From the NCBI GenBank assembly GCA_013002625.1, contig JABDJE010000354.1:1-7323 (forward strand): a DNA stretch of 7,323 nt. Direction: 5' to 3'. Positions 1 through 6,057 of this stretch are shown here, piece after piece. Source of the DNA: Saprospiraceae bacterium (GTDB lineage Bacteria > Bacteroidota > Bacteroidia > Chitinophagales > Saprospiraceae). A program made the position numbers and the translations under genes. The notes beneath the pieces were generated by a model. That model worked only from the letters and a program-made list of their open reading frames with translations, was not told the DNA's origin and did not search any database. Each line of letters starts with the position of its first letter. The first letter of the stretch is position 1.

Positions 1-2
1 GT

Positions 3-32
3 GATGAAATCATCAACATTGAAATAAGTTGA
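3..32 (+). CDS. possible 3' end of an upstream gene (partial)
   Basis: One frame reads in from the left edge as DEIINIEIS and stops at TGA 30-32. That stop overlaps the TTG start of the next gene in the four bases TTGA, the layout often seen between translationally coupled genes. A second frame (1-27, ending TAA at 25-27) is also open over this short distance, so the choice rests only on the overlap and on the acidic/hydrophobic composition of the tail. The product cannot be identified from nine residues. Confidence 0.3.
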   Translation, partial: DEIINIEIS

Positions 33-643
33 GCAAGATATCAAACATCATTTTTGATTTAGGAGGTGTCTTGATTGACTGGAATCCCGAATATTTATAT
101 AAAGATTTAATACCCGATCCAGATAGAAGGGTATGGTTTCTTCAAAATGTATGTACTATGGATTGGAATGTCCAGCAAGATGCTGGGCGAAGCTGGAGTA
201 CTGCCATTTTGGAATTACAAAAGCGTTTCCCGGAATGGGAAATCGAAATTGCATCCTATTTTGAACGATGGGTTGAAATGCTTAATGGACCAATACAAGA
301 AACAGTCGAAATTTTAAGACATTTCAAAAAATCACCGGATTATGAAATTTACGCCCTAACAAACTGGAGTGCTGAAACCTTCCCTTATGCATTGGAACGT
401 TATGACTTCTTAAGTTGGTTCAAAGGCATTGTTGTCTCTGGAATTGAAAAAACCAGAAAACCCTTTCCCGATATTTATAATATTCTTCTAGAAAGATATA
501 ATCTATCTCCAGAATCATGTTTGTTTATCGATGATAATCTTGATAACATTGAAGCTGCTCAAAGATTGGGGATTTTTGCACATCATTTTACTTCACCTGC
601 TAGACTAATTGAGGAATTGTCTCAACTTGATATTATTAAATAA
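29..643 (+). CDS. HAD-superfamily hydrolase (YihX-like sugar-phosphatase type)
   Basis: A 204-residue cytoplasmic HAD phosphatase. Motif I is FDLGGVLIDW with the predicted nucleophile D10. Motif II is the Thr in YALTNWS (T111), motif III is the Lys in TRKPFPDIY (K144), and motif IV is FIDDN (D168/D169). The residues between motif I and about 90 form a helical cap, so this is a subclass IA layout. Position +2 after the nucleophile is Gly (G12) instead of Asp; E. coli YihX, an alpha-glucose-1-phosphatase, has the same DLG arrangement, so the enzyme is probably still a phosphatase. The substrate cannot be read from the sequence. The start is TTG: the frame is closed by TGA at 20-22, no ATG or GTG lies between, and motif I needs the N-terminal residues. 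It may be coupled to the gene upstream. Confidence 0.9.
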   Translation: MSKISNIIFDLGGVLIDWNPEYLYKDLIPDPDRRVWFLQNVCTMDWNVQQDAGRSWSTAILELQKRFPEWEIEIASYFERWVEMLNGPIQETVEILRHFKKSPDYEIYALTNWSAETFPYALERYDFLSWFKGIVVSGIEKTRKPFPDIYNILLERYNLSPESCLFIDDNLDNIEAAQRLGIFAHHFTSPARLIEELSQLDIIK

Positions 644-681
644 AAAAGGGAATCTTACGATTCCCTATCTGTCTTTTTTTT
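642..681. terminator. bidirectional Rho-independent terminator between convergent genes
   Basis: An 8-bp stem, AGGGAATC (647-654) with GATTCCCT (659-666), closes a TTAC loop. An A run (642-646) lies on its left and eight Ts (674-681) on its right. For the minus-strand operon the U run follows the stem directly. For the plus-strand HAD gene it comes after a 7-nt gap, so termination should be better for the minus strand. The A run overlaps the HAD stop codon, and the minus-strand gene ends at 698. Confidence 0.85.
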
Positions 682-697
682 AAATAAGTCTTTGACA

Positions 698-1141
698 CTA
701 ATTCCACGCATCTAATAATCCTCCCATCAAGGCAAAGGTAAGCGCCCAGTAGCCCACATTGATTAAAATATTCTTCCAGGAATTTCTTTGAAAGAGACTA
801 TTATTTACCAATACAGGAATTGCAAGGAATACGGCAGTAAAGAAACCATGCAGCATTCCATGCTTGAAAGTGTGAAAGCTACCCCATACGATTTCTCCCG
901 CCTCAGAGCATTCTTTGTGCGTTAATTCAATATTGAAGTCCAGACCCATAGCCACTAAGAATGACAAAACCAATGCTGTCCCATAGATTAAAGGCATGTT
1001 TGCATCCTTTAAGTCTTCTTCGGTAATGCCCAATGATGACATCCAAGCCTTTCCAAATAAAGGACCATAATAAATTGCACCAATTACAAGCGGTATAAGT
1101 GCCGCAACGATCATGGGAAGCCAGTTAATTCCATTTTCCAT
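698..1141 (-). CDS. DUF1761 family four-helix membrane protein
   Basis: A 147-residue integral membrane protein with four predicted helices at about 8-25, 50-67, 94-112 and 123-144. It has the features I associate with DUF1761: an N-terminal NW before the first helix, the YYGPLFGKAW segment after it (24-33), an HGMLHG motif at the start of helix 3, and a Gly-rich last helix ending in DAW. No biochemical role is established for this family. It is the last gene of the four-gene minus-strand operon, 39 nt after the small oxidoreductase subunit, and is followed by the shared terminator. That placement suggests co-transcription, but I see no heme- or quinone-binding motif that would make it the missing electron-transfer subunit. 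It may simply be a passenger gene. Confidence 0.8.
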   Translation of the reverse strand: MENGINWLPMIVAALIPLVIGAIYYGPLFGKAWMSSLGITEEDLKDANMPLIYGTALVLSFLVAMGLDFNIELTHKECSEAGEIVWGSFHTFKHGMLHGFFTAVFLAIPVLVNNSLFQRNSWKNILINVGYWALTFALMGGLLDAWN

Positions 1142-1180
1142 AGTTAAGTGTTTTCGTTAAATAATATGTTTGAATGTGAT

Positions 1181-1744
1181 TTATCTTGTGATTGACCATA
1201 TTGTTCCAACATCTTCAAAATCAATACACCCTTGATAAGGATGTCCTGGAACTGGATCAAATTTTAAAACCTGCTTTGCACCGACTTCTGAGTAACAAAA
1301 TCCAACAATCGTATTGCCTCTGAAATCTCTAAATGCTTTTCGTTGCATAGGGTCTCCTCCCATCATATCTTCCATAACTTCCAATCTTTGATCTTGATCC
1401 AGTTGTGTATAACCGGTGTCATATTTTTTCATTGCCATCGAATCAAATAATGACAAGTTATCAATGAATGCTGTTTTCTCCTCCGGTGCATAACTATCTA
1501 ATACTGCATCAATAAAACGAACCACCTGGGCATCTGTGGCTCCTGGCTTCCCTGAAGTGGATGCTGGTAAGATAGTTTCAGCCAAATGCTCCGCCAGTAC
1601 CGCTTGTTCATGCGATAAATTCATGGGTACCCAATCAGGTGTTTTATCCACAGTACATCCATTAAGCACTGCTACTGCGGTACCGCCTGTGATAGCATAT
1701 CCAAGAATCAATGATGATGATTTTAATACGTCACGTCTGTTCAT
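1181..1744 (-). CDS. GMC dehydrogenase small subunit (gluconate 2-dehydrogenase subunit 3 family)
   Basis: A 187-residue small subunit of a periplasmic flavoprotein dehydrogenase. The N-terminus is a Tat signal: NRRDVLK (residues 2-8), then a hydrophobic stretch to about 27. It ends at VLNGC, a possible lipobox with C30 as the lipidated residue; Asn at -2 is off consensus, so lipidation is uncertain. The mature part carries the family's typical opening, LSHEQAVLAEHLAETILPAS (43-62), followed by an AxVVRFIDAVLDSY helix. In related fructose, gluconate and glucose dehydrogenases this subunit binds the GMC subunit and carries it through the Tat pore. It starts 9 nt after the GMC stop codon, consistent with equimolar production. 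The family is clear; the substrate is set by the partner. Confidence 0.88.
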   Translation of the reverse strand: MNRRDVLKSSSLILGYAITGGTAVAVLNGCTVDKTPDWVPMNLSHEQAVLAEHLAETILPASTSGKPGATDAQVVRFIDAVLDSYAPEEKTAFIDNLSLFDSMAMKKYDTGYTQLDQDQRLEVMEDMMGGDPMQRKAFRDFRGNTIVGFCYSEVGAKQVLKFDPVPGHPYQGCIDFEDVGTIWSITR

Positions 1745-1753
1745 AATGCACTT

Positions 1754-3457
1754 CTAAATTTCATTGTTATTTAATGCCCGAACAGCATAATCTGCGGCGC
1801 GCGCAGTCAATGCCATATATGTCAAAGAAGGATTCACGCAAGCTGCGGAAGTCATACATGCGCCATCGGTAACAAACACATTCTTTACGGCATGTATTTG
1901 ATTCCATTTGTTCAATACCGATGTTTTAGGATCGTGCCCCATGCGAGCTGTACCCATTTCATGGATTCCCAGTCCAAGTGCATATCTATTTTCCCATGGA
2001 TGAACGTCTCTAAGCCCCGCACGCTCGCACATTTCTGCAGCCTGTGTCTTCATATCTTCACGCATGGCCCTTTCGTTTTCTTTTATCTCACAGTCAAACG
2101 TTAGAGTAGGCATACCCCATTTATCCAAAACATCTCTGTTCAGTTCTACCTTATTATCATAGTAGGGCAGAATTTCTCCAAAACCATGAAATCCAAAAGC
2201 CCAATCACCAGGTGTGGTCAAAGCCTCTTGTAATGCTGATCCTATCATACTCTCACCAACCAGGCTTTGCCAATTACTTCTGTTTCCCCCACCCTGATAT
2301 CCATAGCCTCGTACAAAATCCTTCATTTTAGAGGTGTTGTCAACATTTCTGAATCGAGGTACATAAATACCATTGGGTCGGCGTCCTTTGAAATATTTGT
2401 CTTTGTAATCATCTGATCTGCCACTGGCCCCACATTGAAAATGGTGATCCATTAAGTTATGTCCCAACTGACCGCTATCATTTCCCATCCCATCAGGAAA
2501 ACGTTCGGATGTTGATTGCATCAGGATAGATGTAGTACCGAGGCATGAAGCATTAAGAAAAACGATTTTACTGAAGAACTCATAAGACGCTCCTGTCTCT
2601 GTATCCTTAATACGAACCCCTTTTGCTTTTTGGTTGGCATCATCCAGAATAACTTCAGTTACGATTGAGTTGGGTCTTAAAGTCATATTTCCCGTAGAAT
2701 AAGCCGCAGGCAAAGTTGATGCCTGAGAGGAAAAATAAGCCCCAAAAGGACACCCTCTAATACATCTGCCCCGATTTTGACAAGTGCCTCGACCCTTATG
2801 CTCTTGAGTTAAATTGGCAGTGCGACCAATTGTCATAATCCGGTCACTGTAATTAGACTTTATCGAATCTGCAACATGTTGTTCTACGCAATTAAATTGC
2901 ATTGGCGGTAGGAACTTACCATCTGGTAATTGTGATAATCCTTCAGCACGCCCGCTGACTCCAATGTAAGACTCGACATAATCATACCAAGGTGCGATAT
3001 CATCGTATCTTATAGGCCAATCAATGGCAATGCCCTCTTTAGCGTTGGCTTCAAAATCAATATTGGCCCATCTATAAGATTGTCTTCCCCACATTAAAGA
3101 TCTTCCACCTACATGATATCCACGAATCCAATCAAATGGTTTAACCTCTTCATACGGCTGATCTGTATCTTTGACCCACCAATGTTTGGTAAACTCATCA
3201 ACAGTATAGCCCGTTCTTAATTGAACTTTATAGTCCTTTGCTTCTTCATGTGAAATACGTCCACCTCTGGGAACATCCCAGGCTTCCAGGCTGGCGGTGG
3301 GGTAATCCATGTGTTTCACATCCCTGCCTCTTTCGAGCACGAGTGTTTTAAGTCCTTTTTCACATAGTTCTTTTGCCGCCCATCCACCGGAAATACCTGT
3401 TCCTACAACAATTGCATCGTAGCTTATCTCTTCTTTTCCTTCAGAATTAAAATTCAT
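1754..3457 (-). CDS. GMC-family FAD-dependent dehydrogenase, catalytic subunit, putative Fe-S type
   Basis: A 567-residue GMC oxidoreductase. The FAD Rossmann motif is GTGISG (19-24) with the ribose-binding acidic residue at E42. The GMC signature GGRSLMWG is at 117-124. Near the C-terminus, HEMGTARMG supplies the presumed catalytic His (H499), and AACVNPSLT supplies the paired Asn (N542), giving an H/N active site. Cysteines C226, C232 and C236 (C-x5-C-x3-C, ending CPFGA) match the place where Fe-S-containing FAD glucose dehydrogenases hold a 3Fe-4S cluster. There is no signal peptide, so export by riding on the Tat-signal subunit encoded next is likely. The likely reaction is dehydrogenation of a sugar, polyol or glycoside; glucoside 3-dehydrogenase is my preferred guess, based on the partner genes. 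An A run precedes the ATG and no clear Shine-Dalgarno site is seen. Confidence 0.9.
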   Translation of the reverse strand: MNFNSEGKEEISYDAIVVGTGISGGWAAKELCEKGLKTLVLERGRDVKHMDYPTASLEAWDVPRGGRISHEEAKDYKVQLRTGYTVDEFTKHWWVKDTDQPYEEVKPFDWIRGYHVGGRSLMWGRQSYRWANIDFEANAKEGIAIDWPIRYDDIAPWYDYVESYIGVSGRAEGLSQLPDGKFLPPMQFNCVEQHVADSIKSNYSDRIMTIGRTANLTQEHKGRGTCQNRGRCIRGCPFGAYFSSQASTLPAAYSTGNMTLRPNSIVTEVILDDANQKAKGVRIKDTETGASYEFFSKIVFLNASCLGTTSILMQSTSERFPDGMGNDSGQLGHNLMDHHFQCGASGRSDDYKDKYFKGRRPNGIYVPRFRNVDNTSKMKDFVRGYGYQGGGNRSNWQSLVGESMIGSALQEALTTPGDWAFGFHGFGEILPYYDNKVELNRDVLDKWGMPTLTFDCEIKENERAMREDMKTQAAEMCERAGLRDVHPWENRYALGLGIHEMGTARMGHDPKTSVLNKWNQIHAVKNVFVTDGACMTSAACVNPSLTYMALTARAADYAVRALNNNEI

Positions 3458-3472
3458 TTTTTTACTGCGTAT

Positions 3473-4324
3473 TTATATTGTACAAATATCTATTGCCACT
3501 TTAAGTGCATTAAACGGATCTTTCCAAGTAGGAATAAATTCCTGGGCAACATATCCATCATATCCAGTCTCTTTAATGCCTGACATGATCGCCGCATAAT
3601 TTAATTCCTGCGTTTCATCAATTTCATTGCGACCTGGAACACCTCCAGTATGGTAATGAGCAATGTAGTCTTTATAATTTTGGATGGTACGAATGATATC
3701 GCCCTCCATTATCTGCATATGATATATATCGTAGAGCAATTTGAAGTTATTGGAACCAATTTTATCAACAAGTTGAACACCCCATGCGGTGTTATCACAT
3801 TGATAATCCTGGTGATCAATTCTGCTGTTCAACAATTCCATTATTACTCTGATATTATATTGCTCAGCAAGTTTGACAACCGGATCCAATCCGACCGCAC
3901 AATTTTCCAGACCTTCGGCATCAGAGATTTGATTTCTATTCCCTGAAAAACAAATAATATTAGGAATTCCGTATTCTGCAGCTAAGGGTATAAGCCTTGT
4001 GAAGTCATTAAGTAACTGCGTGTGGTTAGCGGTATCATTGAATCCGACTGTGATACCCAACGGACTACCATTGGCTACAGCACAATTCAAACCCGACTTA
4101 TAGACCAATTTCCAATCATCTGGATTTAGCAGTTCAATGGAATGAACGCCGACATCTTTTGCTTTGTCGATTAAAAGTTCGAGCGGAATGTCATTATAAC
4201 ACCACCTACAAATAGAATGCTTTGTAATTGAGGAGGGCTGAATAGGTGAAATAGATAATTTAGGATTGATCATCCCAATAGCTGGAGAAATCCCAGCAAT
4301 CTTAATAAATCCCCTTCTGTCCAT
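3473..4324 (-). CDS. Tat-exported sugar isomerase/epimerase, hydroxypyruvate-isomerase-like TIM barrel
   Basis: A 283-residue protein of the AP-endonuclease-2/xylose-isomerase-like TIM-barrel family. The N-terminus has a strong twin-arginine motif, RRGFIK (3-8), and a moderately hydrophobic stretch to about 19; the cleavage site is unclear. The barrel resembles hydroxypyruvate isomerase in NIICFSGNRN (122-131), MELLNSR (162-168), YDIYHMQIMEGD (198-209) and PGRNEID (230-236). Probable metal/catalytic residues are E163, D199, H225 and E262. Hydroxypyruvate isomerase is a cytoplasmic enzyme, so a Tat-exported version beside an exported dehydrogenase more likely acts on an oxidised sugar, for example as a keto-sugar epimerase, isomerase or glycoside-cleaving lyase. 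This is the first gene of the operon; the next start follows 15 nt after its stop. The family is secure; the reaction is not. Confidence 0.85.
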   Translation of the reverse strand: MDRRGFIKIAGISPAIGMINPKLSISPIQPSSITKHSICRWCYNDIPLELLIDKAKDVGVHSIELLNPDDWKLVYKSGLNCAVANGSPLGITVGFNDTANHTQLLNDFTRLIPLAAEYGIPNIICFSGNRNQISDAEGLENCAVGLDPVVKLAEQYNIRVIMELLNSRIDHQDYQCDNTAWGVQLVDKIGSNNFKLLYDIYHMQIMEGDIIRTIQNYKDYIAHYHTGGVPGRNEIDETQELNYAAIMSGIKETGYDGYVAQEFIPTWKDPFNALKVAIDICTI

Positions 4325-4437
4325 TTAAGCAAATAAAATTAGTGCTTGTGAATATAAGTAATAAATTAAATTATGGAGGGTAGAAGATGGTGGAGGCAGA
4401 AGAAAATTAGGTGGGAAGGAATATTTGGCATATAAAC

Positions 4438-4467
4438 AAAAAAAAATGGTCGCTCCCCAGCGACCAT
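4438..4467 (-). terminator. strong Rho-independent terminator on the minus strand, inside the intergenic region
   Basis: A perfect 9-bp stem, ATGGTCGCT (4446-4454) with AGCGACCAT (4459-4467), closes a four-base loop. On the minus strand it is followed at once by eight Ts (the As at 4438-4445). On the plus strand no T run follows, so it works in one direction only. No minus-strand protein gene lies upstream of it as far as htrA, so it ends either a leader transcript of the oxidoreductase operon (an attenuator about 110 nt before its first start codon) or a small non-coding RNA. Confidence 0.75.
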
Positions 4468-4580
4468 CTGCAAATTATAATCCCATGAACATATCCTTAG
4501 TTCAAGCTAAAGACACTGTTAATTATTAATTTTTTTAGAAAACCAACTTTAAAAAAAATAACAAAACTCAATCTCAATTT

Positions 4581-4625
4581 TGATAAGTCCTAAGGATACT
4601 TTTATCGCGACTTATCATGTTTTTT
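4581..4625 (+). repeat. 9-bp inverted repeat with trailing T run (operator or weak terminator)
   Basis: TGATAAGTC (4581-4589) is repeated inverted as GACTTATCA (4609-4617) across 19 nt, and six Ts (4620-4625) follow after TG. The layout resembles a plus-strand terminator, but the stem is AT-rich and the loop is long, and no plus-strand gene lies just upstream. A double operator is an equal alternative. The spacer contains CTAAGGATA, whose reverse complement occurs at 4492-4500. Confidence 0.35.
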
Positions 4626-4645
4626 ATATTGATCTTTATCAATAT
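4626..4645. promoter_or_regulatory. FNR/CRP-family-like binding site
   Basis: The core TTGAT-CTTT-ATCAA (4629-4642) matches the textbook FNR consensus TTGAT-N4-ATCAA at every defined position. The symmetry extends three more base pairs on each side (ATA and TAT), giving 8-bp arms around a 4-nt centre. It is centred about 202 nt before the htrA start and 311 nt before the isomerase start. Crp/Fnr regulators are widespread in Bacteroidota, but whether this organism has one with this specificity is unknown. Confidence 0.4.
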
Positions 4646-4809
4646 GTTACAGTATCTATTACTTGATTACATTACAATATTCCGAAGATTTCGAGAGGAA
4701 AACAAAGACAAAAAACAACCAGTGTTATATATTATTTTTTATAATATGTTTTTTATCTATTTATTGGAGCGAATTGTCTAAACGGTAGAAGGTCTTTTTT
4801 CGTTGACAT

Positions 4810-4821
4810 TGTAAATTTACA
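4810..4821. promoter_or_regulatory. 12-bp perfect palindrome upstream of htrA, possible operator
   Basis: TGTAAATTTACA reads the same on both strands and ends 16 nt before the htrA ATG. Its position suggests an operator over the htrA promoter or leader. AT-rich palindromes arise by chance more easily than GC-rich ones, so the assignment is tentative. It also contains TAAATTTA, one base from the Bacteroidota -7 consensus, but I see no matching upstream TTG. Confidence 0.35.
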
Positions 4822-4837
4822 CAAAAAGAGTATTTGA

Positions 4838-5989
4838 ATGAAGTTATCACATGTATTTGTTGGTCTTGTCCTTTTGGTCGGAGGATTTTTTATTGGCAGG
4901 ATACTAAATCATCCACAATCAAATTCACAAATAATTGATATTCAGGAACTAAGACCAGTCAAGGAAGTACCTGAAGTCACTATTCCAAAAGCTTCGAAGA
5001 AGCAAAGTTCAGACCCTTACAACACATATGGTTATGAAAATGCGGTGATCAATGTATTCGAACAATCTGCACCCTCAGTGGTGTTTATTACATCCACCAC
5101 CAAGTCACAGGACTTCTGGTCAATGGACATAACCGAGATACCAAGTGGGACCGGAACAGGGTTTATGTGGGATATAGATGGTCATATTGTTACAAATTAT
5201 CATGTGATTGAGGACGGCAATATATTCAATGTTACCTTCTCAGATCAATCAAGTTATACGGCAAAATTCGTCGGAGCAGCCCCCGGAAAGGATTTGGCTG
5301 TGCTTAAAGTGGATGCCCCACGCGAAAAATTAAAGCCAATTCCGGTATCTAATTCATCGCGTGTTAAGGTAGGACAGTCCGCTTTTGCCATTGGAAACCC
5401 TTTTGGATTCGATCAAACCCTTACAACAGGCGTCGTAAGTGCCCTCGGGCGTGAAATCACTGCTACCAATGGAAGAAAGATATATGATGTCATTCAAACA
5501 GATGCTGCAATTAATCCTGGAAACTCTGGAGGTCCGCTGTTAAATTCAAGGGGCGAGCTTATTGGTGTGAATACCGCTATTTATTCTCCTTCCGGTGCAT
5601 ATTCAGGCATTGGGTTTTCAATTCCGTCGGATGTTGTGAATTTGGTTGTACCTGATCTTATTGAATATGGACAAATAAATCGCCCAATAATGGGTGTTGA
5701 ATTGGTGCCTGACAATTATGTGTATGAGGATGGTGCTATGATATCAAATGTATTATCCGGTTCACCAGCTGCTCAAGTTGGTCTCAAAGGATTGTCCAGA
5801 CGCCGAGATGGCAGTTTTAATTATGGAGATTTAATCGTAGCCATCGATGACACCGGTATTACGGACAATAATAGTTTAATGGAGGCCCTTGAACGATACC
5901 GACCTGATGATATCATTAAAATTATGATTAAAAGGGAAGGTAAAACGTATGAAATCGAGCTTAAACTCGTTAGTTCTGTGGATCAATGA
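4838..5989 (+). CDS. htrA: membrane-anchored HtrA/Deg family serine protease with one PDZ domain
   Basis: A 383-residue trypsin-fold envelope protease for quality control of misfolded proteins. An uncleaved N-terminal membrane anchor (about 5-20, followed by R21) leads into a low-complexity linker. The protease domain runs from about 65 to 275 with a complete catalytic triad: H122 in TNYHVI, D152 in GKDLAVLK, and S230 in NPGNSGGPL. A single PDZ domain follows (about 283-378), starting at RPIMGVEL and including the GDLIVAIDD strand. An anchor with one PDZ is a DegS-like architecture, whereas DegP has a signal peptide and two PDZ domains. The GLSRRRDGSFNYGD stretch within the PDZ resembles plant and cyanobacterial Deg proteins. 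The start fits because the anchor begins right after it; only an A-rich stretch precedes the ATG. lgt follows 68 nt downstream. Confidence 0.92.
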   Translation: MKLSHVFVGLVLLVGGFFIGRILNHPQSNSQIIDIQELRPVKEVPEVTIPKASKKQSSDPYNTYGYENAVINVFEQSAPSVVFITSTTKSQDFWSMDITEIPSGTGTGFMWDIDGHIVTNYHVIEDGNIFNVTFSDQSSYTAKFVGAAPGKDLAVLKVDAPREKLKPIPVSNSSRVKVGQSAFAIGNPFGFDQTLTTGVVSALGREITATNGRKIYDVIQTDAAINPGNSGGPLLNSRGELIGVNTAIYSPSGAYSGIGFSIPSDVVNLVVPDLIEYGQINRPIMGVELVPDNYVYEDGAMISNVLSGSPAAQVGLKGLSRRRDGSFNYGDLIVAIDDTGITDNNSLMEALERYRPDDIIKIMIKREGKTYEIELKLVSSVDQ

Positions 5990-6057
5990 CCAAATATTTA
6001 GCCCAACAGAATACTTGGTTAATGATGTAATATTAACTTGCGAGATATTTCAAAACT

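Larger units (their letters stand above)
4325..4837. other. 513-nt divergent intergenic region, no protein gene seen
   Basis: This AT-rich gap lies between the minus-strand oxidoreductase operon and the plus-strand htrA gene, so it should hold at least two promoters. I found no convincing match to the Bacteroidota -7 element TAnnTTTG at a useful distance from either start. A TATAAT at 4740-4745 lacks a -35 partner. From left to right it contains a G-rich tract (4375-4419), a minus-strand terminator (4438-4467), an inverted repeat with a T run (4581-4625), an FNR-like dyad (4626-4645) and a 12-bp palindrome (4810-4821). Only ORFs of a few codons occur. Confidence 0.7.

Noticed and set aside
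1536..1757. Open frame of 73 codons on the plus strand
   Set aside because: It lies antisense to the small dehydrogenase subunit, has no recognisable domain, and disappears beside a clear Tat-signal gene on the other strand.
1892..2104. Open frame of 70 codons on the plus strand
   Set aside because: Antisense to the C-terminal GMC domain, with Cys- and aromatic-rich composition typical of a shadow frame.
3650..3946. Open frame of 98 codons on the plus strand
   Set aside because: Entirely antisense to the conserved barrel of the isomerase gene; its hydrophobic stretches mirror the real coding strand.
4387..4410. Seven-codon ORF (MVEAEEN) after a GGAGG
   Set aside because: It falls inside a G-rich tract that creates Shine-Dalgarno-like runs by composition, and other genes here do not use such sites.
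4574..4618. Fourteen-codon minus-strand ORF (MISRDKSILRTYQN) upstream of the orphan terminator
   Set aside because: Too short to support as a gene, and it overlaps the inverted repeat; a leader peptide is possible but nothing in the sequence favours it.
4766..4794. Stretch resembling the 5' half of a serine tRNA (GGAG...GTC...CGG-AGAAGG)
   Set aside because: No acceptor stem partner, anticodon arm or T arm follows; a T run comes instead. Likely chance, or at most an old tRNA fragment.
4803..4808. TTGACA resembling a sigma-70 -35 box before htrA
   Set aside because: No -10-like hexamer at about 17 nt spacing, it lies too close to the ATG, and Bacteroidota housekeeping promoters use different elements.
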